From: Gyrodactylus bullatarudis
Taxonomy: Eukaryota > Platyhelminthes > Monogenea > Gyrodactylidea > Gyrodactylidae
DNA length: 64,000 nucleotides
Assembly: GCA_012064415.1 (NCBI GenBank)
Contig: SSNU01000101.1
Span: 118,165 to 182,164, forward strand
Direction of reading: 5' to 3'
Below are positions 26,801-36,759 of this stretch, in pieces. Position 1 is the stretch's first letter; every line of letters starts with the position of its first letter. The notes under the pieces are model-generated. The model was not told where the DNA came from, searched no databases, and saw nothing but the letters and a program-made list of their open reading frames with translations. The translations under genes were made by a program, and so were the position numbers.

Positions 26801-29800
26801 AACTGATTACAAAATATTCTTTGAGCTTAGCAATTTTTTCCAAACAACGAAAATCATCTCTCTACTTCAAAATATGTGGATTAAGATCATTGATTTATCA
26901 ATAAAATACCATGCTATATCATAATGTATAATTCTACTAGCTTATCTTCAAAATAATAGATTTCAACTGATGTTATAATGATGGAATTGATAGTTTTAAA
27001 CGGGTTTCAGAACAGAGGGAATACATTTTGAGGCTCTAGTAAAAAGCGATCTTCAATTGCAATTACTAGCTCTTTGAAAAGTTCAAATTATGCTAACGAT
27101 TTATGTATTATCGATTGGAAATTTTCATCTAATCTTTTTTGGATAGGATGATGTTATTATCCAGCCTGGTGTTCAAGGGTTCTTTATGGCTCAGTCTGCG
27201 GAAGATGTCAAAAGAGTGTTTTACTATTGTTCCCGATGTCACAATGATGTCACAGATGTTTCTAAAATTCGCATGTGCTCATGCAGTGATTCCAATTCGT
27301 ATATTAATCGTTTCATAAGTCTTTCTAATCCTGGTGAAGAGGACATGGATGCAAATTCAACTCCCGATGTCCTGGTTCGTAGGAAAGTGTCAAATCGAAC
27401 TACTTCAGCAACCCTTAAACATTTACAGAGAATAAATAATTTGAATTTTGTTCAGTCGACAACGGAAGCTAGTAAAATGTTTGCCTATAACTTTACTCAA
27501 CGCTCTCCAAGGAATATATCAGAAATAGCTGATGTTAAGAATAGCCTTCTCAAATTAAATCAGCAAGAGGAGTGTCTCTTTGATACAACTGGAATGTTCC
27601 ATTGGTGTCGGGAGAGGCCGCTCGATCGATGTCTTCTGGATAGGGAACAAACAAAAATGGTTGTCTTTACAGATCATATTGTAGTTTGCCTCTTTGCTGA
27701 TCCCCTCAGTCCGGTCATTGGCCTAAGAAGTTTTGTTATGCCACTTAGATCGAGTAATCTTCATTACAACGAGTTAAAACATATCATTTTTGTTGGAAAT
27801 CTCGATTACATCAGACGAGAATGGAAGAGTTTATCACATTTCCCAAAAATCTCTGCATTTCCCGGATCTCCATTGAATCGGGCCAATTTGAGAGCGGTGA
27901 ACATTAACTTGGCCGCCATGTGTGTTGTGTTGAGCTCAAAGGGTCTCAATACTCTTGAAGATTCAACACTCTGTGATAAGGAGGCTATATTATGCTCATT
28001 GAATATTAAAGCTATGGAGTTCAATGATGAAGACTTTGAAGATGTCCACTCGTGTCCATATCAAGAACAGTTTATGCCATCAGAATCGATGCATTTAACC
28101 ACAAGTCGATTCAAAAAGAGTCGCAATAGTTCTCAGTCACCTCAAATTATGCCAAGGAATAGACCGAAAGATTCCTCCAAAATCATCCCCTCAGAATATA
28201 CCAAATCTTCTAACAACAATGATTCCATAGGTCCAGTAAGTGCACTCTGAAATTGATTTATTTTCATAATTAACATAGAGTTGATTGATATGGGAATCTA
28301 TAATTTTTACAGAAATCTCGATTTTTCATCAAGAATTCGAGTTTTTTGAAGATTTTTTGGAACCCTACTCATGTTGCCCTTTTTTACGATTTGAAGGGAT
28401 AATCTCTGAAAAAAATTTTTATTATGAAAAATATGGTCATTTTTCAAATTTCGATTTCCATTTTTTCGAACTTTGACCTGAAAATTTTTATTTATTTCAA
28501 AAAGAGAGAGTGATCAAAAGTTGATTTTCATGATCACAATCAGACAAGAAAGGCAAATATCGCCAATAAATTTTCGAAAGATCCACCAATAAAAAAATAA
28601 CAAAGAAAATTGTATTTTTAACGTCAGCAACAAATTTAATGCCAAGACTATTTCCAGTATTAACGATATGCCGAAGAAAAATTTCGAAAAAATCAATTTA
28701 TATTTCAAATCTCGAGATAGCGCCAAATTTTTGAGTTGAAAAATTTTGCTGATTCAAAAATGGGACAATGATTGATTGTTTATTTTTGGGATCACAATTT
28801 GACAAAGAAATCAAATATGCCTGATCACTGATCAGTGATCAGATTTTGAGGATCACCCCATCTTCGTGGAAAACTGAATTCTGATTTTTTGATCCTTTTC
28901 ACTACTCGAGAATCGATTAAACTTTGATGATCCGAGATCTCTGGAAAATGATGAGTCCATACCAAATTTGATGGGGATAATAGGCTTTCTTGTATTATTG
29001 TGATCCTAAAAATCAACTTTTAATCACTCCTTTAATTTTAAATCAACAAATTTTTTCAACTCAAAGTTCATAAAAAGGGAAATTTGGCGCTAACTCGAGA
29101 TTGGAAATATGCCCTAATTTCCTTAAAAATTGATTTTTTCGAAATTCTTCTTCAGTATATAGTTAATGTGGGTCTCATGATCTAGATTCCAAAAAATCTT
29201 GATCAAAATTTGATTCCTTGATGAAAAATCATAAATTCACAATTCATATTAACTGGGTGTAGATTTCCTCCTCTAGTTCAGGTTCTGACAAACTTCTGGC
29301 CATCCTCACATTTTCAGATCAGAAAAAGATTTCAGGTCAAAGATTAAAAATATGGAAATATGCCGTCGAATCGAAATTTGAAAAATGATCATTTTTTTGT
29401 CAGATGGAATTTCTTTTTCTTTCTACACCTTATAGACTCATTTCATATTGGGATCATCACATTATTTGTGATCCTTACTGCATCTGTAGAAAAGCAATGA
29501 GTCTTTATGTCAACTTCCGTTTTATTAGAGTGCCTTCCATTCTGATTTAAAACAAAAAAAATTAATTTCCTCCCACAAAATAGGTTTTTATCGACACGAC
29601 TACAACCCAACAACATTTGAGTGAAATGCAAACATTACAATCGCAGAAAGTAGCTGCTAGTCTTGTACCGAATGCTTCAGCTCCTCCGAAACTTAGTGAA
29701 AGATTATATGAAAATAACTCTACCATCCAGAGGGAATATAGGAATCCTACAAATCCTGTCAATTATTTTTCTAAAAAGTAAGTCAAACATAAACTCTAAA

Positions 29801-32800
29801 AGCATTAGCCTTGGTCCCTATTGTTTTCTAAACTTTGAAAATTAAAAAAACCTAATTCACTTCTAACTAAACTATAGAAGCGTAGATTAAGAATTTCTAG
29901 ATCTTGTAAGCCAACCATGTTCATTGTATATAGTGGTCGAATTAACATTTGAAACACTTTGAACATTTTCAATTTTAGAACTATTCTAAACATGAAAGAT
30001 TTTTCAAATCAACACCATTTGATACATCATAAAATTCTTTCTCTTCAAAAGTAAAAATACTACTGTATTTATCATTGAGCTTGAAAACGGACTAATATAT
30101 ATGAAACACTCTTTATTAACCTAAAAATTATTCTTTTATTCAATGATATCAATTCATTTCAAGTTAATCATGACGACTTTTTTAGAATTTCACATCTAAC
30201 TTCAACGGAATACTCAATCTGCTCCGCGTTTGCATAAACTCTTTGGATAAATGTTCCAAAAGGTATTTTATTAGGTTTAAGTCTGAATTTCGGAGCGACC
30301 AATCAATAAAATCAATCCCATTAATAACCAGCGCATTTTCTTGTTGAAATACAAGATTCTTATCTCTAAGTTCATTTTTTCATAGTTTAGAAGATAACTA
30401 GTTTTAGAGGCAAAAAATGCCAATTTTTCAACTTTCATTATCTTTATACAACGTAATAACTTTAGTGAGGTTAATTTTTGCCATGAAAAAAATAAAATAA
30501 TGAAATAGGAATGAAATAAGAATTTTTGGTTAATCTCTCTCTCTATTATAAGAATTTAATTTTAAACAAGTGTACAAATTATTTATATTCTTTACAATTC
30601 TCCTGAACATTTCCTTACGCAGTCAAAAAGAAACTTTTTCCTATCCTGAGTCGACTCTTCTTTCAACTCGAAAATTGTATTCCTGAAGCATTTCTTCTCA
30701 CACGTCTCAGGACATTTTTTTATGCATGTATTCATGCCCTTCTTGTACTCCATCATGACACAATCTTGATTTTCACACTTGTCAGCATTGACAAAATGCT
30801 TCCTGGCACATCTCACTGAACAGTCTTCGCCTTGATTTGAGTAAAGTGAACAAAACTGCATCAACATGAGAATGGAGACAAAATAAATATTCATCTTCAT
30901 CCCTTTGTGGAAGAAATATTATTCTTTTACACAGAACTTTCTCAATGAATTTTTGATGAATGAATTTTAAAGTGAAATTAGAGACAAAATTCATTACCAA
31001 TCAGTTTTTACTACGCGTAGATTAATAAAATGATGCAATGTACTGATAGAGTATATGATTGGGGGATTCTTTGAAACAGATACTGTTCAGAAAAAAAAGT
31101 ATTTTCAACCCAATTAAAGATTATTAAAATAATTCTAACTGCTAATGAATATACTTCATTTTATTTGTGGATAGTATGAGTTATTATTCTCTGCAATCTA
31201 ATTAAATTGGGTTAAATTAAAAATACAATAATTTGTGTTTTTACTTGATAGTAGATATATAAAATTTTATTTCAATTGTTGAACACATTCTGATTGTGTT
31301 ACGTTGCTTATTCCTTTGGCGAAAACTATATTTTGATTTCACTAAAATTCATAACCATCTTCATTCAGTCCATTTTCACTTATCTACAGTTTTTTGGATA
31401 TTGAGTTTATTGACTGAAAGAAGGCCCCTTACATAAATAATCTTGCAAATACTCTTGAATAGGCTGAATATTTTCTGCTAAAATTTGAGGAAAACCTTTT
31501 TTTAATTGATATCTGATGAACTCAAGCTTTTTAAATTAAACTTTAACCTTTTTTCGATTATAATTATTAATTTCATTGATGAATTAGGATAAAAAATTTA
31601 AATAGGCTTGATAGAACCTGTTTCTTCGGAACGTTGATGTGTGTTACATTTATTTATAATAAACCTAAATACTTGGTCGTTTTAATTTTATATCTGAAGA
31701 AACATTATTATAACTGATAAGTTATCAGTGATAACTCATAAGTTATAAGTAAGTGGTGGTACTTTTTGATAAACCTAATTTTTTGAGAGGGTTTATTAAT
31801 TTTTATTGAGTTGGTCTTACATTAGAGAATTCACTGTAATTCACTTCATTCAGATTGGTTTCCTCAACCGGTGCAACAATCCCCTTTTCCACAGAACTAG
31901 CATTTGATTCAAATGTCCAGTTTTTGGATCAAGATGACGATGATGAGGATGAAACGGAGTTGTTCCTTTCTCAACCTTTTGCCTCAGGTTCTGCCTTCAC
32001 CGTTAGTGTACTGGATTCACTTTTGTCTACAGCTTACTTTAATGAAAATGCCCTGACATTAATTCGCTCATTGATAACTGGCGGGGCAACACCTGAACTG
32101 GAAAAGATTCTCGCTGAAGGTGCCGGTATGCGAGGTGCATTTACAACACCATTGACCCTAGAGAAGAGGAATCGTTGTCACGTTGCTCAAATAGAGCTAG
32201 CCAATTCACCCTTGGCCAGTTTTTCAAATAATTTTCGACCGTATCGAGATTTATTTGTCAATGCTCTAAACCAATATGGTATCATGGCCATTGGCCTATT
32301 CCGGCTTATGGACATGTGTACAGAAGAATTGGTATGTTTCACTTGGTTTCTTTTGCAAAATTTCAGGGCTATTTCATCGTACTTTGAAAATAAAAATACT
32401 TTGAAAAAAAGTGATAAAAACCTGTCATTTTCCAGATCATAGATCGATTAAAAGGTTTCCATAAAACTATAAAAGTGTTAATAGCTTTTTATTATTTTAT
32501 GTGTTTCAACGCTAGATAGTTAACTGGTAATTGACTAACTATAGTAATTAATAATTACACTTGTGCACCAGTTTTCGTGCCTGAGAATGTGCACACCCCA
32601 TTTTTCATGTCTTTCAAAACTAAAATTAATCATCAACCTACTAAGAAGTAGGACAAGTATACGAATAGAATAAGAGGCTCGAGTCAGAATTACTCATTGA
32701 TTTTTATAAAACACTGTGGTTATGAAGCAGTAATTATCTAATTACTGCATGTGAGTGAAGCTATGAGCAATAATTATAATTGAAGGTTGCAATTTTCAAG

Positions 32801-34141
32801 TTCAAGAATTTAGAGGGTCACGCATTCTTTTTCATGAAAACCTCATTTTAATTTGAAATCTTATTCGAGTTTAATGAATAATTTACTAGCTTGCGGAGGT
32901 ACTGATCTGACCAGAAAAAAATTCCCTACAAATTGAGATCAAAATCACAAAAAATGAAAATTTTGACCTAAAAATTATTTTATTTGTATACTTGTCCTAC
33001 TTCTTAGTAGTTTGATGATTAATTTTAGTTTTGAAAGACATGAAAAATGGGGTGTGCACATTCTCAGGCACGAAAACTGGTGCACAAGTTTACTATAATT
33101 ATCCATATAGTATTCGATTCTAAGAAATGAGCAGGACACTTTCGAGAATCAATAGCTAAAAACCTGGTTTTATAGTAATGATTTTAACCCAATACAAAAT
33201 TTACTTGAAAAAGAATAAATTTGAAATTGATTCGAAAAAGAAAAATAATCATAAAATCTGCCTCACTAATGAACAGTCTAGGATAATCAGGCTTTAGAGG
33301 GCCTATGAAATCAAAGTATCCGGTGATATTGCGAAAGAATCTAGAGTTGCCACCTAAAGCTATATGACATGAAGGTTAGAATTTTTCCTCGCTAAGAACA
33401 GAATTAATTTTTCAATTCTATGGTCACATTTACCCATCAGATGATAGAGTAAAGAATTTTTAAATTTGGCCAAAATTTTTTGAAATTTGCAAATGTCTCA
33501 AATTTGAGTCCAAATTTTTTAAATCGATTTCGAAGATTTGAAGCGATAAGATACTACAAATGATTCGAACTTGACCAAAGATGTTCACAGAAATTCATCA
33601 TTTTTTCAAGAAAAAATCAAACTTTAAAATTTTTGGACATTTCCCTTTGTGATAATCGAAAAATTCAAATGGCTCGATATCCCACAGTAATGACGAATTA
33701 CTGTGAACTTCTCTGACCATAATCAAAAATTATATCTCATGTTAATCCCAAATATCAGTTTTTTATCGCTTAAAATAAACAAAAATCTTGAGATAACCAA
33801 AAGTAGAGTTGTTAAAATCTAAAAATTTGTAGATTTTAGGTTTTTTCTTAATCACGACTCCATTCGATTGTGTCGTTAGTTGGGAAAAAAATATATTCAA
33901 CTGAAAATGCTCTGATTCTTAGAAATGTGAATTTCGTCTACTAAAATTTAAACTATCTTTTCAATTTTATTTTCAGTACGAACTATACAGGACGCAGCCG
34001 GAAAAAGTAAAGCCGCGTCGCTTTGTAATAACAAACCCACCAGGAAACTTTACACTATTACCTCAAGATTATCTCTTTTGTTTAATGCCGTTCGGAGAGA
34101 AACACTTTCCAGATCGGAAGAAAAATCAAATTCCTCGATAA
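8690..34141 (+). CDS. slo: BK calcium-activated potassium channel alpha subunit (Slo1), 3' half, 7 exons
   Basis: Spliced gene, join 8690-8848, 18768-19008, 26253-26431, 27147-28235, 29584-29777, 31854-32331, 33977-34141; 834 residues plus a TAA stop. All junctions are GT-AG and the protein is continuous against the known Slo1 order. BK channels are plasma-membrane tetramers opened by voltage and cytosolic Ca2+. This part is the cytosolic gating ring: end of RCK1, linker, RCK2 and tail. Conserved marks are the NIPSWDWR and ANLFTMRAY segments of RCK1, a CSRCH motif matching the CxxCH heme-responsive motif of Slo1, FHWC at the start of RCK2, and the Asp-rich calcium bowl [11 protein letters not shown]. 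The S0-S6 and pore exons are not in the window, so 1-8689 is read as part of an upstream intron. The linker between the first half of RCK2 and the calcium bowl is much longer than in vertebrate Slo1. Family assignment is near certain. Confidence 0.96.
8849..10094. other. slo intron, 5' part: PLE head relic and family H copy
   Basis: About 8990-9060 (+) encodes [18 protein letters not shown], similar to the head of the PLE ORFs at 58926 and 60093 (minus). It runs straight into a family H arm (9060-9416, ending cttcatattaactaggtgta). A (TA)n run lies at 9481-9494. Otherwise nothing is recognised. Confidence 0.6.
10095..11641 (-). mobile_element. Intact Tc1-like transposon with 220-bp IR/DR terminal repeats
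   Basis: Long inverted repeats at 10095-10314 and 11422-11641 begin ATATATAGTGGTGGCC; TA is the expected target duplication but TA repeats at the ends blur the exact limit. Each repeat carries two copies of an AAAGTTTTCACTTT motif, one at the outer end and one at the inner end, the IR/DR arrangement of some Tc1-family transposons. They flank one uninterrupted transposase gene. The left and right repeats look nearly identical, which suggests recent insertion into this slo intron. Confidence 0.93.
10313..11308 (-). CDS. Tc1-like transposase, DD34E, full length
   Basis: 331 residues with no frame breaks, normal length for Tc1 transposases. The N-terminal paired-type DNA-binding region has a first helix-turn-helix at about residues 28-48 ([18 protein letters not shown]), a GRKR basic motif at 57-60 and a second helix-turn-helix at about 62-105. 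The catalytic triad is D147 (IFSDEKKF), D234 (FQQDNAPCH) and E269 ([12 protein letters not shown]), with 34 residues between the second Asp and the Glu. All triad residues and the DLNPIE box are intact, so the enzyme is predicted active. It would cut and paste its own element at TA sites. It is antisense to slo. The stop codon lies inside the left terminal repeat. Confidence 0.96.
   Translation of the reverse strand: MQIERPKNSKLSNFEKELASSLKSKGISHRMIAKEIGCSSTTINNLFSSRKSNRKRGRKRIIPNSLKKIIRLMAVNGRKTTTQIKQQFNLKASNRTIRRFLKNEQNLYWGKPKLTPKLCENDKISRKDWACKKIIENQNWGKVIFSDEKKFNLDGPDGLSVCWIDKSVPKPTRIKRGFGGGTVMVWGFITNENVGRLVVVDHKLDSNFYQKVLEESILPFKEELVNSNLIFQQDNAPCHRSISTKSWFREHGIILLEWPSRSPDLNPIENLWGILAQNVYANGRQFSNKDELIKCIFREWNLIERETIINLYRSMPKRCLSVVQNDGDFTK
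14264..14312 (+). ncRNA. Hammerhead ribozyme-like motif, PLE type (mutated)
   Basis: Reads GTAAGAGT, CTGATGG, GATCCGGC, GAAA, then a stem III hairpin (ATAAA, AGC, TGTAT with one mismatch), the site base A and ACT, which pairs with AGT of stem I. It is nearly collinear with 58854-58908. The core A of CTGATGA is G here, so it is probably inactive. No PLE reading frame follows it. Confidence 0.55.
14640..14840 (+). repeat. Repeat with TTAGTATGTC sub-units, copy 1
   Basis: Contains several spaced copies of ttagtatgtc-like motifs and ends actagattttattcataaat. The same order of blocks recurs at 26600-26765. Confidence 0.6.
15893..16030 (-). pseudogene. Relic of a PLE 5' end: decayed hammerhead plus ORF head
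   Basis: On the minus strand, a decayed hammerhead-like stretch (CAGAAGAAATCC, GCGGAATAT, ATAACGTTTATC) is followed about 30 bases on by AGTATTCTTGATGGAGTTCG, which matches the ILDEVR-encoding head of the PLE at 60093. Stops and core mutations show it is dead. Confidence 0.5.
16170..16917. mobile_element. Non-autonomous hAT-like element with 8-bp target duplication
   Basis: Flanked by identical GTAATTAG at 16162-16169 and 16918-16925. The ends TAGGGCAACCAAATGCC and, reversed, AAGGAAAACCAGAAAAAGG are imperfect inverted repeats of hAT style. The interior is rich in gcctttttt runs and has no transposase. Confidence 0.65.
17405..17485 (-). repeat. tRNA-like (SINE head) segment
   Basis: Reading the minus strand, CCGTCTGGTGTAGTGGCATC holds an A-box (TGGTGTAGTGG) and, about 40 bases on, CGGTCAAACCC is B-box-like. 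The sequence between cannot make a proper tRNA cloverleaf, so a tRNA-derived SINE is more likely than a tRNA gene. Confidence 0.5.
18768..19008 (+). CDS. slo: slo exon: RCK1 segment with NIPSWDWR
   Basis: Acceptor ttttcccag, donor gtaagt; ends in phase 1 (GCT G). It encodes [20 protein letters not shown] and then the [30 protein letters not shown] stretch, which includes the Met of the RCK1 Ca2+/Mg2+-sensing region. The intron before it is 9.9 kb and holds an intact Tc1-like transposon. Confidence 0.95.
20006..20220. mobile_element. piggyBac-like MITE, TTAA-flanked, family P1
   Basis: 215 bp flanked by TTAA (20002-20005, 20221-20224). Ends are CCCTGCCGGTGCC and, reversed, CCCTTTCGGTGCC. It interrupts a repeat whose uninterrupted paralog is at about 52760. 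Second copy at 43860-44073, deleted copy at 39518-39578. Confidence 0.85.
21600..22110 (-). pseudogene. LINE reverse-transcriptase relic (jockey/CR1-like)
   Basis: The minus strand encodes [20 protein letters not shown], the RT motif before the catalytic box, then [10 protein letters not shown] where YADD is expected (second Asp changed to Asn), and later [13 protein letters not shown], typical of LINE C-termini. Several stops lie between. Truncated at both ends. Confidence 0.75.
26253..26431 (+). CDS. slo: slo exon: end of RCK1
   Basis: Acceptor atttcatctcag; the first two bases complete a Gly codon with the previous exon. It encodes [20 protein letters not shown] and continues to AINPK before the donor gttagc. 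Matches the Slo1 segment ending in the linker towards the CxxCH motif. The preceding intron is 7.2 kb, the following one only 715 bp. Confidence 0.93.
26600..26765 (+). repeat. Repeat with TTAGTATGTC sub-units, copy 2
   Basis: Shares ttcagaattagtatgtcttt, ttcagatttagtatgtcctt and attttattcataaataat with 14640-14840. Lies in the short slo intron just after exon 26253-26431. Confidence 0.6.
27147..28235 (+). CDS. slo: slo exon: RCK1-RCK2 linker and first half of RCK2
   Basis: The largest exon, 363 codons, phase 0 at both ends (acceptor ttggatag, donor gtaagt). It begins [25 protein letters not shown] at 27228-27242 matches the heme-type CxxCH motif of BK channels. A low-conservation Ser/Asn-rich linker follows, then RCK2 starts at TTGMFHWC and carries [36 protein letters not shown] and [14 protein letters not shown]. 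The last 70 or so residues are polar, Ser/Asn/Lys-rich and not conserved. Confidence 0.95.
28277..29260. mobile_element. Family H hairpin elements (diverged) in a slo intron
   Basis: The left arm begins agttgattgatatgggaatc just after the exon donor and the right end is ttcatattaactgggtgta. Interior blocks (tttggcgct, gatcctaaaaatcaactttt) match family H. Two copies may be fused, as the centre has extra gatcaaaag blocks. Confidence 0.65.
29584..29777 (+). CDS. slo: slo exon: expanded RCK2 linker
   Basis: Acceptor aaaatag, donor gtaagt; starts in phase 0 and ends with two bases of a Lys codon completed by the next exon. It encodes 64 residues of Thr/Gln/Ser/Asn-rich sequence ([20 protein letters not shown] and on) between RCK2 halves, where vertebrate Slo1 has a short loop. 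There is no clear counterpart, so it may be lineage-specific or alternatively spliced. Skipping it would shift the frame. Confidence 0.82.
29923..30400 (-). pseudogene. Tc1-like family B relic: terminal repeat plus transposase C-terminus
   Basis: 29923-30115 matches the long terminal repeat at 53011-53235 (ends tatagtggtcgaattaa; inner tgaaacactcttt). 30170-30400 (minus) encodes decayed transposase around the [10 protein letters not shown] box and a [13 protein letters not shown] segment, with frameshifts. Same family as 53011-55027. Confidence 0.7.
30592..30900 (-). CDS. Secreted cysteine-rich peptide, intronless, nested in a slo intron
   Basis: 102 residues. Residues 1-21 form a clear signal peptide ([20 protein letters not shown]). 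The mature part has ten cysteines at 27, 31, 42, 47, 59, 63, 67, 71, 94 and 98, spaced C-x3-C-x10-C-x4-C-x11-C-x3-C-x3-C-x3-C-x22-C-x3-C, with many Lys/Glu. CxxxC pairs on predicted helices suggest a disulfide-braced helical fold. It stops at TAA and lies antisense to slo between exons 29584-29777 and 31854-32331. I do not recognise the family; host-defence, reproductive or venom-like secreted roles are all possible and none is shown. The even Cys count and the signal peptide argue against a chance frame. Confidence 0.7.
   Translation of the reverse strand: MKMNIYFVSILMLMQFCSLYSNQGEDCSVRCARKHFVNADKCENQDCVMMEYKKGMNTCIKKCPETCEKKCFRNTIFELKEESTQDRKKFLFDCVRKCSGEL
31854..32331 (+). CDS. slo: slo exon: calcium bowl and second half of RCK2
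   Basis: Acceptor cattcag, donor gtatgt. The Asp-rich calcium bowl lies at about 31912-31956 ([16 protein letters not shown]). After it come [40 protein letters not shown] and GLFRLMD, all strongly conserved Slo1 RCK2 segments. The bowl keeps its run of Asp, so high-affinity Ca2+ sensing at this site is expected. Confidence 0.96.
32559..33089. mobile_element. MITE with 104-bp inverted ends and TTAC duplication
   Basis: Inverted repeats at 32559-32662 and 32986-33089 (outer end ACTTGTGCACCAGTTTTCGT) are near identical. TTAC flanks both sides (32555-32558, 33090-33093). No coding capacity; in the last slo intron. Confidence 0.85.
33977..34141 (+). CDS. slo: slo terminal exon
   Basis: Acceptor ttattttcag. 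It encodes [20 protein letters not shown], then [20 protein letters not shown], the conserved end of Slo1 RCK2 (RxVITNPPxxF..L.P.D..F.LM), and stops at TAA 34139-34141. The tail after the RCK fold is only about 15 residues, far shorter than in long vertebrate or insect isoforms; other 3' exons cannot be excluded. Confidence 0.94.
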   Translation, partial: YELYRTQPEKVKPRRFVITNPPGNFTLLPQDYLFCLMPFGEKHFPDRKKNQIPR

Positions 34142-35499
34142 TTCTCAAGCATCCCTTTTAAGAGATTTCTATTCAAATGATTGAATTTTTTTTAGTTTAT
34201 TCCTATCTCTTCTCTAAAATACAGTACAGTATTACCCTAGAATACCGAGAAATCCACTTGATATTTATGTATTTTTATGCTTGATCAAGATCAACATTTC
34301 AGTTTTTTTCAAGGGTTTAGTCAAACTATATATTATTATATTAGGTCTTTCTTGTATAATATATTTACCTCAGAAAAACAACTGGATTTCCTTTTTATTT
34401 ATTCAAATGGCTCACATTTCTTTCTTAAGAATAAGAAATTCTCAAACATTCCAACGATCAGGAGAGAATACTCGTCTCTTCGATAATCAAGGGATAAAGA
34501 ATAATAGATCATATATAAATATATATATATATCAACTCCCTCCCTCCCCCTTTCTCCCATTATTAATGTAAGCCCCCCACAAACTGACCAGAATACCCTT
34601 CAATATCCAACCCTTAAAGTTATCCAAAGAAAAATATAGAAAATTATACATGTGTAATTGATAAAAAAAAAGAAATCTTTAGAAATGCACGTATATTTTG
34701 AAGAAAAGATACGTGAGTACTGCTGTATAAATATGCTATTTTTCCAACAACAAAAAAGGACAAAACAATCCCAAGACAAAACCGAAAAGTCAATTTGTAA
34801 AAAAAACCATTTTTCTCTTTAACTCTTTTGACATGAGAGTTTCTAACTGCATCACAGTCTTGTAGAGTGTACTCAGGATCATTATTAGTATCTGTGTCTG
34901 TGTGTACAAAGGAGACACAGGACGAGTGAATAAATGTGCTAACTGAATGAACTGAATCGATGATGCAACTCAAACTAAAGAAAACAAAGAGAGAATGGGA
35001 GAAAGCGAGGAATTAAAAACTACACCAGAAATTGTTATTGTTACCAGTATTATCTTGATAAAGAATTTGTACACTATTTCTATAGTAAGAAAGAAAAATA
35101 TTCTTAGAAAAAATTGCATTTTCTCTTTTTCCTCCAAAGATATTTTTGAGGTTGGGAAATTTGGTTGAATGATGGGCTAATCTACGGAACATTTGCCCCC
35201 TCTTGTTTTGCAGTAATTTTTCTGAATGACAAAGAGACTAAGGGATTTTTAACATCATTTTCGATAATAAAAGGCTGGTGATAAAAGGCAAGGGATTCGT
35301 TTTCATTTCATCGATAATAAAATGACCAACACAATTCAAAGTAAAATTGGAGAGAAATAAGAGAGGGCAACTGTTTTCTAATTTAACCGACTGATGCTAA
35401 AATACATTTCGTTCAAGTCTATATTTTAGTCTAAAATGACTCCAACTCTTCTAATCAATAATTCAAGCTCATTTAATGACAAATAAAAACTTATCAACT

Positions 35500-35850
35500 T
35501 CATATTTAACAATTTTTTATTAGAATAGAAGTAAAAGATATATTAACACCAAATGCGCATTTCTTAAAGGATCATCAGTGGTATCACTTTAAAAATGATA
35601 AGAGTTAAATAATTATAATTGAATGAAAATAATAATTTACAAATTATGAAAGAAATAGTAAAAGTTTAAGAATAAATGCAAGCTGAAAAAACATCAAAAC
35701 TCTCCATTAAATAGCAACAGGGGAGAGAAAAGTGAAAAAGCCCACATAGGCCAAGGTAGCTGAAGATTATAGGAATAGTTTTTCTGAAAACATAGATTAG
35801 GTTTTTATTGATTGATAAAGAATTTCTCCTTTACCCATACTGTATGGGCC
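35500..35850 (-). repeat. Repeat R, uninterrupted copy
   Basis: Collinear with 59800-60020 plus 60634-60735 (for example gagagaaaagtgaaaaagcc near 35728 matches gagaaaggtgaaaaagctca near 60659). The 620 bp present at 60021-60640 is absent here, so this is the empty-site version. Strand is arbitrary. Confidence 0.75.
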
Positions 35851-36759
35851 ATACATCTATGCTGTCATCCCCAGGGTTTTTGGGCAAAATTTTTAATACA
35901 TGATTTAATAAGAACTTTTTTACGTTGAAAAATTCTCTTTAAAATGAGCTCTGCACATCCGGATGTTGAAAAATTTACCTCTCTCTAATATTTATAAATG
36001 ATATTCAAAGGGATGATGAATATGATAGCGAGACTTTACTTTCTGATACAACTGTATCTAACTTTTAAAGGAAGAAATGAAAATCAAAAGGATAAACATA
36101 ACTGCTCTCCAATCACAAAGAAATTAAATTCATTAACACTCCCTGTTTTACAACTTCCATTCCGTAGAAAATTTAATTAAAATCAAAAGTCAAGCCAGGA
36201 AATTCAAACTAAACTTTTATCTCATTTTTCTTACTAGTCACTCTGGATCAAAATTTGAAAAATGACTAAAATATTTTTCCCGAATTATTTTCATCAAGTG
36301 GTTAAAGTAGGTAACATGATTAGGATTCCGTAAAACCTTTAACAAATTCGAATATTTGTTTTAAAAAATTGAGTATTTTTGTAAAATTCGTTGATTCCCA
36401 ACATAATTTCAATTTACTTTAATTCTCATATATGAACAAAAAACATTTTTACCGATTCGATAATCAAATCTAAAGATAAAATCGAAAAATGAAATTTTTA
36501 GAAATACATTGTAAATTTCGATTTGGCGTGGTCTTTCCATTTTTTTAATTTTGGAGTTGAAAACCTTTTGGTCATTTCAAGTTGTGTGGTCCACTCCAGT
36601 ATTGGACCAAAGTTTACCTTGTATTTTTCGATCAATTTTTTTTTTTTGTTAGACAAGAAAAATTTTACTGTTTGAAAATTAATAAATTAGATTACAAGGT
36701 AGTTCAAAAAATGTTTAACCTACTAGCAAAGTGCGGTCACTGGTAATTAAAGCTAGTTA

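Noticed and set aside
34644..34973. 109-codon minus-strand open frame in the slo 3' region
   Set aside because: No recognisable domain, no convincing signal, and it overlaps the likely slo 3' UTR; chance frame not excluded.
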